DNA from: DHVE2 group archaeon
GTDB taxonomy: Archaea > Thermoplasmatota > Thermoplasmata > Thermoplasmatales > Aciduliprofundaceae
Direction of reading: 5' to 3'
Length of the DNA stretch: 14,352 bases
Assembly (NCBI GenBank): GCA_015520985.1
Contig: WAOY01000026.1
Coordinates: 1-14,352, forward strand
The translations under genes and the position numbers were made by a program. The notes under the pieces were generated by a model. It was not told where the DNA came from. It saw only the letters and a program-made list of their open reading frames with translations, and made no database searches. Positions 1 to 6,537 of the stretch are shown here, one piece after another. The first letter of the stretch is position 1, and each line of letters starts with the position of its first letter.

Positions 1-411
1 ATTTTATACATCAGGTTCAGAAAATACAACTTTGTCAAGAAAGTTGCTATTATGGATGATGGTATTAAAATAATAACCGTTGGAGACTTATCTTTTTATA
101 TACCCTATGACAACTTTGGGCTTATAGATAAATGTAAAGGTTTGAAAATAGATCATTATTATACCTATGAGTATCCCTTCGTGACAGTTGTTTATTACAA
201 TCAGCAGTTAAACAAATGCTTTGAAATATTCTTCGACAGAAAAGTTGGAGAGATGATAGTGACCAACTATCTACAGTACTGTAAAAAGAAAGGAATAAAA
301 CCAGCACCTATTTTGGAGGGTTTTGTAGAAACAAGCGATATTGAGCGCAAAGCTGTTAGCAAAATAAAAAGATCTTCTTTCTGTCACAGGGGGAATAGGA
401 ATGTTAGATGA
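1..411 (+). CDS. Hypothetical protein, 5' end outside window; possible PH-like soluble domain
   Basis: The frame is open from base 1, so the ATG at 52 is probably internal and the gene starts upstream of the window. The visible 136 residues are soluble and rich in beta-strand-like hydrophobic and aromatic alternation, with DDG at about 20-22, YIP at about 33-35 and GLKI at about 47-50. The C-terminus is basic. I recognise no family with certainty. The pattern of strands, a YIPY turn and a following strand recalls bacterial PH-like domains, and a similar layout occurs in the gene cut at the right edge (from 13977). Its last 11 bases overlap the next gene, which suggests translational coupling. 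Codons are AT-rich, unlike the core genes. It is real coding by overlap and length; function is unknown. Confidence 0.6.
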   Translation: MLYIRFRKYNFVKKVAIMDDGIKIITVGDLSFYIPYDNFGLIDKCKGLKIDHYYTYEYPFVTVVYYNQQLNKCFEIFFDRKVGEMIVTNYLQYCKKKGIKPAPILEGFVETSDIERKAVSKIKRSSFCHRGNRNVR

Positions 412-679
412 GAAAACCGCAAAACTCCGAAACCGTGTCAAGCTTGGCTTCATCCTGTTATTCGTTGACCTCATATTCATCGCGGCTATTTTTAATTTGG
501 ACGTTCCGTATTTCATAATGATTATATTCGTTGTAACTGCGATTACTCTGGCAAATGCGGGGATGATTATAGCCATATATTATGGCATAGAGTCGATAAA
601 CAGGTCTTCAAAGAAAACTGTAGAAAAAGTTGATGAGTTTCTGCAGGAATGGGAGAGGGAAAGATTCCGAAAACCTTAA
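401..679 (+). CDS. Small two-helix membrane protein, hypothetical
   Basis: The protein has 92 residues. A charged N-terminal stretch (1-13) is followed by two hydrophobic helices at about 14-34 and 37-62 with a very short turn. A charged, probably coiled C-terminal tail (about 63-92, rich in K and E) follows, probably cytoplasmic. There is no recognisable domain. The ATG lies inside the end of the preceding gene (11-base overlap) behind a G-rich stretch at 389-394 that can act as a ribosome binding site. The pair may form a membrane complex or share one transcript; this is inferred from overlap only. Its codons are AT-rich like those of its left-end neighbours. Confidence 0.6.
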   Translation: MLDEKTAKLRNRVKLGFILLFVDLIFIAAIFNLDVPYFIMIIFVVTAITLANAGMIIAIYYGIESINRSSKKTVEKVDEFLQEWERERFRKP

Positions 680-686
680 AATAGAA

Positions 687-695
687 GGAGGTGAT
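687..695 (+). promoter_or_regulatory. Near-perfect Shine-Dalgarno of the antitoxin gene
   Basis: GGAGGTGAT matches the full expected anti-SD complement, with 8 bases to the ATG at 704. It is the strongest ribosome binding site in the window. This fits an antitoxin made in excess over its toxin, whose GTG start has no such site. Confidence 0.7.
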
Positions 696-703
696 GTATA
701 AAT

Positions 704-901
704 ATGGAAAAAGTAAAGAATACGAACAAACTGATGATAGGCGAATATCTAAATGAGATTCTGGGGGAGAAACTGACGGAGGATATTCTCAAAGCATGGG
801 AGAAGAAGTTAAAGATAATCGAGGAGATAGAAAACATGAATTTGCCCGTTGATGACTGGGAGAAAATGGAAGAGGAGATAATGCGGGGTGCGGTAGAGTG
901 A
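704..901 (+). CDS. Putative antitoxin of a VapBC-type pair
   Basis: The protein has 65 residues, is highly charged (K/E-rich) and is probably all helical. It has no visible ribbon-helix-helix, AbrB or Phd motif, so the family is not recognised. The call rests on position: it sits directly before a PIN-domain toxin, overlaps it by 4 bases (GTGA at 898-901) and is of typical antitoxin size. The C-terminal half, with the NLPVDDWEKM segment at about 46-55, is the sort of amphipathic tail that wraps a PIN toxin, though this is inference. The start is fixed by the GGAGGTGAT ribosome binding site. Composition is AT-rich, consistent with an accessory, mobile module. Confidence 0.65.
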   Translation: MEKVKNTNKLMIGEYLNEILGEKLTEDILKAWEKKLKIIEEIENMNLPVDDWEKMEEEIMRGAVE

Positions 902-1320
902 TATTTATAGATACAAGCATATTCATGTACGCCGCTGGAAAAGAGCATCCCAACAAAGAGCCCTCTGTAAACCTTCTTAAGTTGATAGCTGTGGGAGAAG
1001 TGGATGCTGTTATTAATGTGGAAGTGCTGCAGGAGATCTTTCACAGGTACACAATGATAAAGATGAAGGAGAAGGGGATAGATCTGGCAAAGAAAGTAAT
1101 CACAATTGTGCCAAGGATTTATTCAATAGAGTTGAGCGATGCCATAAAGGCTATGGAAATACTGGAAATATATAATGTGACTTCCAGAGATGCCATTCAC
1201 ATAGCGTTTATGCTGAACAGAAATATCAAAGAGGTTTGCACCTATGATCGGCACTTTTTTGGAGTAGAGGGGATAAAAGCATACAAACCTGAAGATTTGT
1301 TAAGTGCCTATGAGAAGTGA
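898..1320 (+). CDS. vapC: VapC-like PIN-domain ribonuclease toxin
   Basis: The 140-residue protein has all four acidic positions of a PIN nuclease: Asp5 in the N-terminal strand (MIFIDTS), Glu46 (VLQEIFHRY), Asp98 (SRDAIHIA) and Asp117 (TYDRHF). These coordinate the metal that cleaves RNA. VapC toxins typically cut tRNA or rRNA and are held in check by the antitoxin encoded just upstream. The start is GTG at 898, overlapping the antitoxin stop, so the two are co-translated. Length is normal for VapC. The active site is intact, so the toxin should be functional. The target RNA cannot be told from sequence. Family call is secure; the pairing is inferred from context. Confidence 0.88.
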   Translation: MIFIDTSIFMYAAGKEHPNKEPSVNLLKLIAVGEVDAVINVEVLQEIFHRYTMIKMKEKGIDLAKKVITIVPRIYSIELSDAIKAMEILEIYNVTSRDAIHIAFMLNRNIKEVCTYDRHFFGVEGIKAYKPEDLLSAYEK

Positions 1321-1480
1321 ACATTATATATTTTATGCCGGATTGACGACGGCGATGGCTTCCCGACGAGCGTGTGGCTGCAGAACCACTTAAACTTTTT
1401 CAACCCCCGCGCGACGCGACCAATATAGATGCGAATATATCCACAGAAAAAGTAAGATGATTAAGGTCCGTATTTTCCGT
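1321..1480. other. Intergenic stretch with GC-rich patch and promoter-like boxes; possible small RNA
   Basis: No convincing gene lies here. A TATA-like tract (1324-1331, plus strand) is followed by a GC-rich patch with short hairpins: GCCG 1337-1340 with CGGC 1350-1353, and GTGG 1374-1377 with CCAC 1386-1389. The plus strand then has a T5 run at 1396-1400. On the minus strand, 1386-1401 reads GAAAAAGTTTAAGTGG, which resembles the BRE/TATA of psmB, and would start a transcript near 1366 running antisense into the vapC end. GC-rich structure in an AT-rich zone can mark an untranslated RNA, but the stems are short and the case is weak. Confidence 0.25.
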
Positions 1481-1639
1481 TCATTTCTTCGAGGTTAGAC
1501 ATCCCCTCATCTTTTCCACCCTCATGAACTCTCTCCTAGAATCCGCCATTCTCCCATCTCTCATGAATTCCCAGGCCCTGTCCCAGTGCCATCTCATCCA
1601 TTCTCTTATCTCCTCCTCTCCCAAACCCCGACAGTCCAT
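1481..1639 (-). CDS. Small tryptophan-rich helical protein, hypothetical
   Basis: A 52-residue frame is found by reading the minus strand. It has four Trp, three of them in EWMRWHWDRAW (residues 13-23), and is rich in Arg, Glu and Met, as expected for an amphipathic helical protein. Nine of ten arginines use AGA/AGG, as in the core genes. A TATA-like tract lies at plus 1656-1664, about 21 bases from the ATG, so the mRNA could be leaderless. An in-frame GTG at 1651 would add four residues. It lies about 50 bases after pepQ on the same strand and could also be its last cistron. A T5 run on the minus strand (plus 1447-1451) may end it. I recognise no family. Confidence 0.5.
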   Translation of the reverse strand: MDCRGLGEEEIREWMRWHWDRAWEFMRDGRMADSRREFMRVEKMRGCLTSKK

Positions 1640-1688
1640 GGCTCCAATCACGGGGATATTTTACAAAAAATGTGGTGCGAAACTTCGG

Positions 1689-2762
1689 TCAGGCCTCTAT
1701 AAGCTCATCCTTCCTCGCCGAGGTCAGCACTTCGCGACCTTCTTTCCTCACTAGGACGTCGTCCTCTATGCGAACACCGCCGTATCCCGGCAGGTATATC
1801 CCTGGCTCAACGGTGACCACCATTCCCTCCCTGAGGACGAGATCGCGCTGGGTGCTGAGCCCCACATGGTCATGCACCGCAAGCCCCAGCCCATGGCCCG
1901 TGGAGTGAATCATCCTCCCCTTGTACTTGGTGGAGTCGATCAGCTCCTTGACCCTGGCGTCAATTTCGCTGCCGTGCGCCCCATCCTTGACAAGGGATAT
2001 GCCGAGCTTCTGCGCTTCGAGCACGGTGTAATATATTTCCCTCTGCTCCTCGCTGGCGCGCCCGAACACGAAAGTTCTCGTAATGTCAGAGTTGTAGTGG
2101 TGGTACCTGGCTCCGAAGTCGCAGAGCACGAAGTCTCCTCGCTTTAATTTTCTCTCTCCCGAGAGGTAATGCGGCTCCGCCGCGTTCTCCCCGAAGGCAA
2201 CTATGCTCGTGAAGGCCACGTCCTCTGCGCCCATCTTGAACATCTCGTAGGCTATCCTGGCGGCGAGCTCGTACTCCCTCATGCCTTCCACCAGGAAATC
2301 AGGAATGGAATCCGCGACCTCGCTGGCTATCTTAGCCGCCTCTCTCATCAGATTCAGTTCCTCATCGTCCTTCACCATGCGCCACTCCATGATCTTTTCG
2401 GCCACGTTCACGTACTCCCTATCTCCCAGGATGTCCCGGAGTTTGTGGAAATCCCGCAGGCTGAGGGAATCGTAGTTTAGCCCGATTCTCTCCGCATTCC
2501 CTACTATTTTTTTGAGCAGCTCCTCCCTCTCGGATGAGCTTGAATAAACGAAAACCTCGTTCTTCCCCTTCCTGGCGCTCTGCTCCTCGAGCTTGGAGGT
2601 TATCACCTTGACACCGTCTTCGGTTATCACGGCGAAGGAGCCCTCAAAAATACCTCCGTATAGGAGCCGGGTGAAGTAGTAAAAGTTCAGGTCCTCGTTG
2701 CTTCCGTTGTATATCAGAATCGCGTCGACCTGCGCCTCTTCGAGATACTTCTTTGCATCCAT
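1689..2762 (-). CDS. pepQ: Xaa-Pro dipeptidase (prolidase), M24 metallopeptidase
   Basis: This cytosolic dinuclear-metal enzyme cuts X-Pro dipeptides, the last step in recycling proline-containing peptides. The N-terminal creatinase-like domain spans about 1-120 and the pita-bread catalytic domain about 125-355. All five metal ligands are seen: Asp215 and Asp226 (DFGARYHHYNSD), His290 (STGHGLG), Glu319 (VEPGIY) and Glu333 (RIEDD). Each is exactly 6 beyond the known Pyrococcus furiosus ligands (209, 220, 284, 313, 327), so length and register match. The frame extends to an ATG at 2837, but a BRE/TATA at 2782-2799 lies inside that extension, 25-26 bases from the ATG at 2762. I therefore start at 2762 (357 residues, leaderless). 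An ATG at 2774 is the alternative. It diverges from pyrD. Confidence 0.93.
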   Translation of the reverse strand: MDAKKYLEEAQVDAILIYNGSNEDLNFYYFTRLLYGGIFEGSFAVITEDGVKVITSKLEEQSARKGKNEVFVYSSSSEREELLKKIVGNAERIGLNYDSLSLRDFHKLRDILGDREYVNVAEKIMEWRMVKDDEELNLMREAAKIASEVADSIPDFLVEGMREYELAARIAYEMFKMGAEDVAFTSIVAFGENAAEPHYLSGERKLKRGDFVLCDFGARYHHYNSDITRTFVFGRASEEQREIYYTVLEAQKLGISLVKDGAHGSEIDARVKELIDSTKYKGRMIHSTGHGLGLAVHDHVGLSTQRDLVLREGMVVTVEPGIYLPGYGGVRIEDDVLVRKEGREVLTSARKDELIEA

Positions 2763-2781
2763 GTGCAACGACATGCGTTCT

Positions 2782-2799
2782 GCGTATTTACGCCTTTTC
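2782..2799 (-). promoter_or_regulatory. BRE/TATA promoter of pepQ
   Basis: The minus strand reads GAAAAGGCGTAAATACGC. This differs by only two bases from the psmB box GAAAAGGTTTAAATACG. The TATA centre is 25-26 bases from the ATG at 2762, predicting a leaderless mRNA. The TATA is embedded in the inverted repeat GCGTA-TT-TACGC (2782-2793). Confidence 0.65.
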
Positions 2800-2804
2800 T
2801 CTGC

Positions 2805-2820
2805 GAAACGATTTAATACC
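2805..2820 (+). promoter_or_regulatory. BRE/TATA promoter of the pyrDK-ABC operon
   Basis: The plus strand reads GAAACGATTTAATACC. The TATA centre (2811-2818) is 25-26 bases before the pyrD ATG at 2840, so the mRNA is predicted to be leaderless. It lies back to back with the pepQ promoter in a 77-base gap. Confidence 0.6.
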
Positions 2821-2839
2821 CCGTGGAGATTTATCACGT

Positions 2840-3745
2840 ATGCTTGAAATCGAGTTGAACGGTATTAGATTCCGCAACCCCCTGATTCTCGCATCCGGGA
2901 TTCTCGACGAATCCGGAGAAACGATGCTCCGCGTGGCCCGGGCTGGCGCGGGGGGCATTGTAACGAAGTCCATCGGGATGAAAGAAAGAGCTGGTTATGA
3001 GAATCCTGTGGTTTACGAGCTCCCCGATTCCCAGGGGCTCCTGAACGCCATAGGCCTCGCAAATCCAGGTATCGCGAATTATGGCGAGGAAATGCGGATT
3101 GCGAAGGGGGGAGGAGTTCCAATTATAGGGAGCATATTTGGTTCCACCCCGGAGGAATTCGCATTCCTGGCGAGGAGGATGGAAGAGTACGGCGCGGATG
3201 CCATCGAGCTTAATCTCTCCTGCCCCCACGCCAAGGGCTACGGCATGGAGGTCGGCGTCGATAAGGAGCTCGTGGAGGAAATCGTTGGAGAGGTGAAAAA
3301 ATCAGTTCGAATCCCCGTGTGGGCCAAGCTCACCCCGAATACGCATGACATCGTGGGCATAGCGAAATCAGTGGAGAAGGCCGATGCGCTCGTGCTGATA
3401 AACACCGTGCGCGGGATGGCAATCGATGTCGATGCTCGCGTACCAGTGCTGAGCAACCGTTTCGGCGGGCTGTCGGGACCGTGCATCAAGCCCATCGGGG
3501 TGCGTGCAGTGTACGAGGTCCGCGCGGAGATGGAAAAACCGATAGTGGGCGTTGGTGGCATAACCACGGGGAGAGATGCCCTTGAATACATCATGGCCGG
3601 CGCTAACGCTGTGCAGATTGGGACCGCGGTGTATCTCCGAGGCTTAGAGGTCTTCTCCCTCATTGCGAAGGAGATGGAGGAGTGGATGGAGAGGAATGGG
3701 GTTGAGAGCATAGACGAGATCGTGGGCGCTGCCCAGAGGCGATGA
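2840..3745 (+). CDS. pyrD: Dihydroorotate dehydrogenase, class 1B catalytic subunit
   Basis: The enzyme oxidises dihydroorotate to orotate, the fourth step of UMP synthesis, using FMN. The 301-residue TIM barrel shows Lys43 (TKSIG), the NAIGLANPG substrate loop (69-77), the catalytic-base Cys128 in NLSCPH, Lys163 (WAKLTPN), GGLSGP (209-214) and phosphate-binding GVGGI (237-241) with GT at 261-262. The active-site Cys, rather than Ser, and the adjacent pyrK mark class 1B, which passes electrons to NAD through PyrK. The frame opens at 2753, but homology starts at MLEIELNG and the promoter is placed for an ATG at 2840. The stop overlaps the pyrK start (ATGA). Confidence 0.96.
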   Translation: MLEIELNGIRFRNPLILASGILDESGETMLRVARAGAGGIVTKSIGMKERAGYENPVVYELPDSQGLLNAIGLANPGIANYGEEMRIAKGGGVPIIGSIFGSTPEEFAFLARRMEEYGADAIELNLSCPHAKGYGMEVGVDKELVEEIVGEVKKSVRIPVWAKLTPNTHDIVGIAKSVEKADALVLINTVRGMAIDVDARVPVLSNRFGGLSGPCIKPIGVRAVYEVRAEMEKPIVGVGGITTGRDALEYIMAGANAVQIGTAVYLRGLEVFSLIAKEMEEWMERNGVESIDEIVGAAQRR

Positions 3746-4506
3746 GGATGTACCACGTGGTTGAGATTGAAGAGATCCACGAAGAGGCGAAGGACGTCAG
3801 GACCTTCCTCTTCAGGGATTCCTCAGAGCCGAAGCCGGGACAGTTCTATATGATTTGGCTCCCCGGTGTGGACGAGTTCCCCATGAGCATCTCTCACATA
3901 GGCGAGGTCAAGGGGTTCACCGTCAAGAAGATAGGCGCAGGGACCGCAAGGATGCACGAGTTGCGCGAGGGGGATAAACTCTGGATTCGCGGCCCCTACG
4001 GGAGAGGATTCGAAATCATCCCAGGAAGAGCCTTAGTGGTGGGCGGCGGCTCGGGGATGGCGACCCTCGCTCCCCTCATAGAGATGCTCCCCAACGCGGA
4101 CATCGTTATTGCGGCGAGAACGAGGGATGAGCTTCTCTTCCTGGAAAGGTTTCGAGAGAGGAAGCCGTGGATCGCGACGGACGACGGATCCCTCGGGTTC
4201 AAGGGCTTCGCCACCCAGCTCGCCGAGAACCTGCTCCAGGACAGGGAGTACGACGTCATCTACACCTGCGGCCCAGAGCCCATGATGCTCGCCATGGTTA
4301 ACCTCGCGAGGAAGTACAGCGTTGGTATACAGGCCTCCCTGGAGAGGTACATGAAGTGCGGAATCGGCATATGCGATTCCTGCAGCATAAACGGTTATAG
4401 GGTTTGCGTTGACGGCCCAGTGTTCCATGCGGAAGAACTCTTCTCCATGACCGAACTGGGCAAGGTCCGAAGGGCACCTTCTGGAAGGAAGGAGGTAATG
4501 CGGTGA
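3742..4506 (+). CDS. pyrK: Dihydroorotate dehydrogenase electron-transfer subunit (FAD, 2Fe-2S)
   Basis: PyrK carries electrons from the PyrD FMN through a 2Fe-2S cluster and FAD to NAD+. The 254-residue protein has a ferredoxin-reductase-like FAD domain (about 1-95, with PMSIS at 47-51 in the flavin motif position). A nucleotide-binding domain follows (GGGSGMATLAP 101-111; TCGPEPMM 175-182). A C-terminal cluster domain has Cys206, Cys211, Cys214 and Cys222. The last Cys spacing (CX4CX2CX7C) is shorter than I recall for bacterial PyrK and fits a compact archaeal form. The GPVF after Cys222 is a family mark. It overlaps pyrD by 4 bases (ATGA) and the ABC ATPase by 4 (GTGA). Confidence 0.94.
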   Translation: MRMYHVVEIEEIHEEAKDVRTFLFRDSSEPKPGQFYMIWLPGVDEFPMSISHIGEVKGFTVKKIGAGTARMHELREGDKLWIRGPYGRGFEIIPGRALVVGGGSGMATLAPLIEMLPNADIVIAARTRDELLFLERFRERKPWIATDDGSLGFKGFATQLAENLLQDREYDVIYTCGPEPMMLAMVNLARKYSVGIQASLERYMKCGIGICDSCSINGYRVCVDGPVFHAEELFSMTELGKVRRAPSGRKEVMR

Positions 4507-5207
4507 AGCCCGTAATAGTGGTGAAGAACCTGGAGAAGTGGTACGGGAAGAAGCACGTGCTCAAGGGCCTGAACCTCGAAGTCAATCGCGGCGAGGTCTT
4601 CGGGCTCCTGGGCCCAAACGGTGCCGGGAAGACTACCCTGATAAAGGTTCTGACGGGCCAGACCCCCGCCAGGGGGGAGGTGGAAGTCGCGGGGATAAAC
4701 CCCATAGAGGACCCGATAGGGGTGCGCAGAGTCGTGGGTATCGTGCCGGAGAGTGAGAGCGTGCCCAACTACCTGACGGTTGAGGAGTACCTTTATTTCG
4801 TGTCAAAGCTCCGAAACCTGCCGGATGGACGGGTCGAGGAGAGCATAGCGCGCTTCGACCTCGAGAAATATCGGAGAACCATATGCAAAGACCTCTCCAA
4901 GGGGACGAAGCAGCGGCTCATGTTCGCGGCGGCGCTTATGCACGACCCGGAGATACTTTTCCTGGACGAGCCCTTCATCAATCTTGACCCCGTGTACCAG
5001 AGGGTGATGCGCGAGGTTCTCCGGAATTACGTGGATGCTGGAGGAACGATATTCATGGCAACGCACATCCTCGAGATGGCCAGCAGGCTATGCACCAGGG
5101 TGGGCATAATAAAGGACGGGAAGATAGTAAGGGTGGTTGATCGTCTGGACGACCTTGAGAACCTATTCCTTCAGGAGGTGGGCTATGCTAAGGTACTTCC
5201 TGATTGA
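4503..5207 (+). CDS. ABC transporter ATP-binding subunit
   Basis: The 234-residue nucleotide-binding domain is of the ABC-2 exporter type. It has Walker A GPNGAGKTT (37-45), a Q-loop region where Glu83 stands at the usual Gln (IVPESES), signature LSKGTKQR (131-138), Walker B ILFLDEP (151-157) and switch His188 (ATH). All parts for ATP hydrolysis are present. It should power the permease encoded next, whose start lies 23 bases inside this gene. The GTG start at 4503 overlaps the pyrK stop. The substrate is not readable from the sequence. Membership of a pyrimidine operon is notable but may reflect packing only. Confidence 0.92.
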   Translation: MKPVIVVKNLEKWYGKKHVLKGLNLEVNRGEVFGLLGPNGAGKTTLIKVLTGQTPARGEVEVAGINPIEDPIGVRRVVGIVPESESVPNYLTVEEYLYFVSKLRNLPDGRVEESIARFDLEKYRRTICKDLSKGTKQRLMFAAALMHDPEILFLDEPFINLDPVYQRVMREVLRNYVDAGGTIFMATHILEMASRLCTRVGIIKDGKIVRVVDRLDDLENLFLQEVGYAKVLPD

Positions 5208-6537
5208 GGAGTACCGCAGGCACCTCGCCATGGCGAGGAAGTACTCCTTCTTCGTTTTCCCCCTCTACATAGTTTTCTTCACCGCCGTGGGCTCCATCTT
5301 CATAGAGGACGTCATGCGGATATTTCCCTACAGGGACTTCATAATGCTGACGCTTATAACCACCTTCATCTACGGGTTCGGCGTCGGGTCCTTCGAGTTC
5401 CTGGGAAGGAGCCTGGAGGGGTTCACCCTGGTCAACACCTCCTCCGTGCTGCCAATAAGCACTAGGAGGACATACTTTTACGCGTACCTGCGCGACGCTA
5501 TTTACTACACTCTTCTCTTCCTTCTGCCCATGTACGGCGGGCTCCTCCTCTCCATGCCCTTCTCCGGGATGTCCCCGGTGCAGGTTTCCGTGTTCTCTCT
5601 GTCGGTCCTGATCTCCATGTTCCTGGGCTACTCCTCCTCTTACCTTTCATTCGCTCTGTACCACCGAAACCGCACATCTTATTTTCTCTTCCTCCTGCTT
5701 GTCTTCCTCTACCTCATTCTGGCCTACCTCGGCGCGATACCCTATCCCGTGGCCGAGTTCCAGTACACCAGGGATGCGGTTCATCTCCTTTACTCCATCG
5801 TCGCCATAACCGCTCTCTTTACCCTCGCCTACGCAATGACCCCCGAGGAGTTCCGCAGCGACACCCGGGAGCGGAGGAATCTTCTGAGAACATCCCACTC
5901 GAAGTTCAGGGATATTCTCTTGGCGAAGGAGATGGTGGACGTGGTGAGGGGCGGCATAATTCTGAAGTCAACCCTCACCTATTTCCTCCCCATGATCCTC
6001 CTCTTTATCTTCGTGAGGGTTCTCAGCGAGGCGGCCTCGCGGGGGATATACACGCCCCTCTCCCTCACGGTGATGCTCTCCATATTCTCCACCGTGGTTT
6101 ACAGCTGGCTTACCATAATGGACGATTACCGCTACCTCGCTTACCTTCCCCTCTCCCCATGGGATCTGATAAAGACGCACATGAAGGTGCACGTGCTCAT
6201 TGTTTCCCTCATATCGGTTCCCATCATATTTTACCTGAACTGGAACGCCCCCGCCGGCCTTGCGCCGTCCTTCGCCCTCTTCTACCTCAACGTTTTCTAC
6301 CTCCTCGCGGTGACGGCGAACCTGGCAGGGTACAGGGTCACGAGCATGCTCTTCGACCCGGAGGTGGTGATGAAGTTCAGTCTTTACAGCGTCGTGCCAG
6401 GAATTGTCCTGACGATTTCGAGCATAGACCTCGGCGGGATAAGCATCGCGGTTATTGCCGTTACCTCTTCCCTCATGGTGCTCTTCGGTCTACACAGTTT
6501 GAGAAAAGCGAAGAAAAAATGGGTTTACTACGATTAG
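5185..6537 (+). CDS. ABC-2 type permease, about 12 membrane helices (possible internal duplication)
   Basis: The 450-residue integral membrane protein has hydrophobic helices at roughly 20-40, 51-73, 105-125, 133-155, 164-184, 198-217, 262-280, 292-311, 334-350, 359-380, 397-413 and 417-437. A charged loop at about 218-260 splits it into two halves of six helices. Each half has an LPxS motif after its second helix (LPIS 89-92; LPLS 321-324) of the kind found in ABC-2 coupling segments, so one chain may supply both halves of the channel. The frame opens at 5137, but GGAGGTG at 5174-5180 fixes the ATG at 5185. It pairs with the ATPase upstream as an exporter. Cargo is unknown; nearby surface proteins are convergent and not in the operon. 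Confidence 0.85.
   Translation: MLRYFLIEEYRRHLAMARKYSFFVFPLYIVFFTAVGSIFIEDVMRIFPYRDFIMLTLITTFIYGFGVGSFEFLGRSLEGFTLVNTSSVLPISTRRTYFYAYLRDAIYYTLLFLLPMYGGLLLSMPFSGMSPVQVSVFSLSVLISMFLGYSSSYLSFALYHRNRTSYFLFLLLVFLYLILAYLGAIPYPVAEFQYTRDAVHLLYSIVAITALFTLAYAMTPEEFRSDTRERRNLLRTSHSKFRDILLAKEMVDVVRGGIILKSTLTYFLPMILLFIFVRVLSEAASRGIYTPLSLTVMLSIFSTVVYSWLTIMDDYRYLAYLPLSPWDLIKTHMKVHVLIVSLISVPIIFYLNWNAPAGLAPSFALFYLNVFYLLAVTANLAGYRVTSMLFDPEVVMKFSLYSVVPGIVLTISSIDLGGISIAVIAVTSSLMVLFGLHSLRKAKKKWVYYD

Noticed and set aside
1337..1425. tRNA or C/D-box guide RNA in the GC-rich patch
   Set aside because: No T-arm or CCA-proximal pairing was found, and no RUGAUGA with CUGA box pair in the right order.
1524..1754. A 76-codon plus-strand frame between vapC and pepQ
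   Set aside because: It is low-complexity, Ser/Leu/Pro-rich, and mostly opposite the small minus-strand gene and the pepQ 3' end. No ribosome binding site is seen.
2763..2837. N-terminal extension of pepQ to the ATG at 2837
   Set aside because: It contains the pepQ BRE/TATA and part of the pyrD promoter. Without it the metal ligands fall exactly 6 residues from their Pyrococcus positions.
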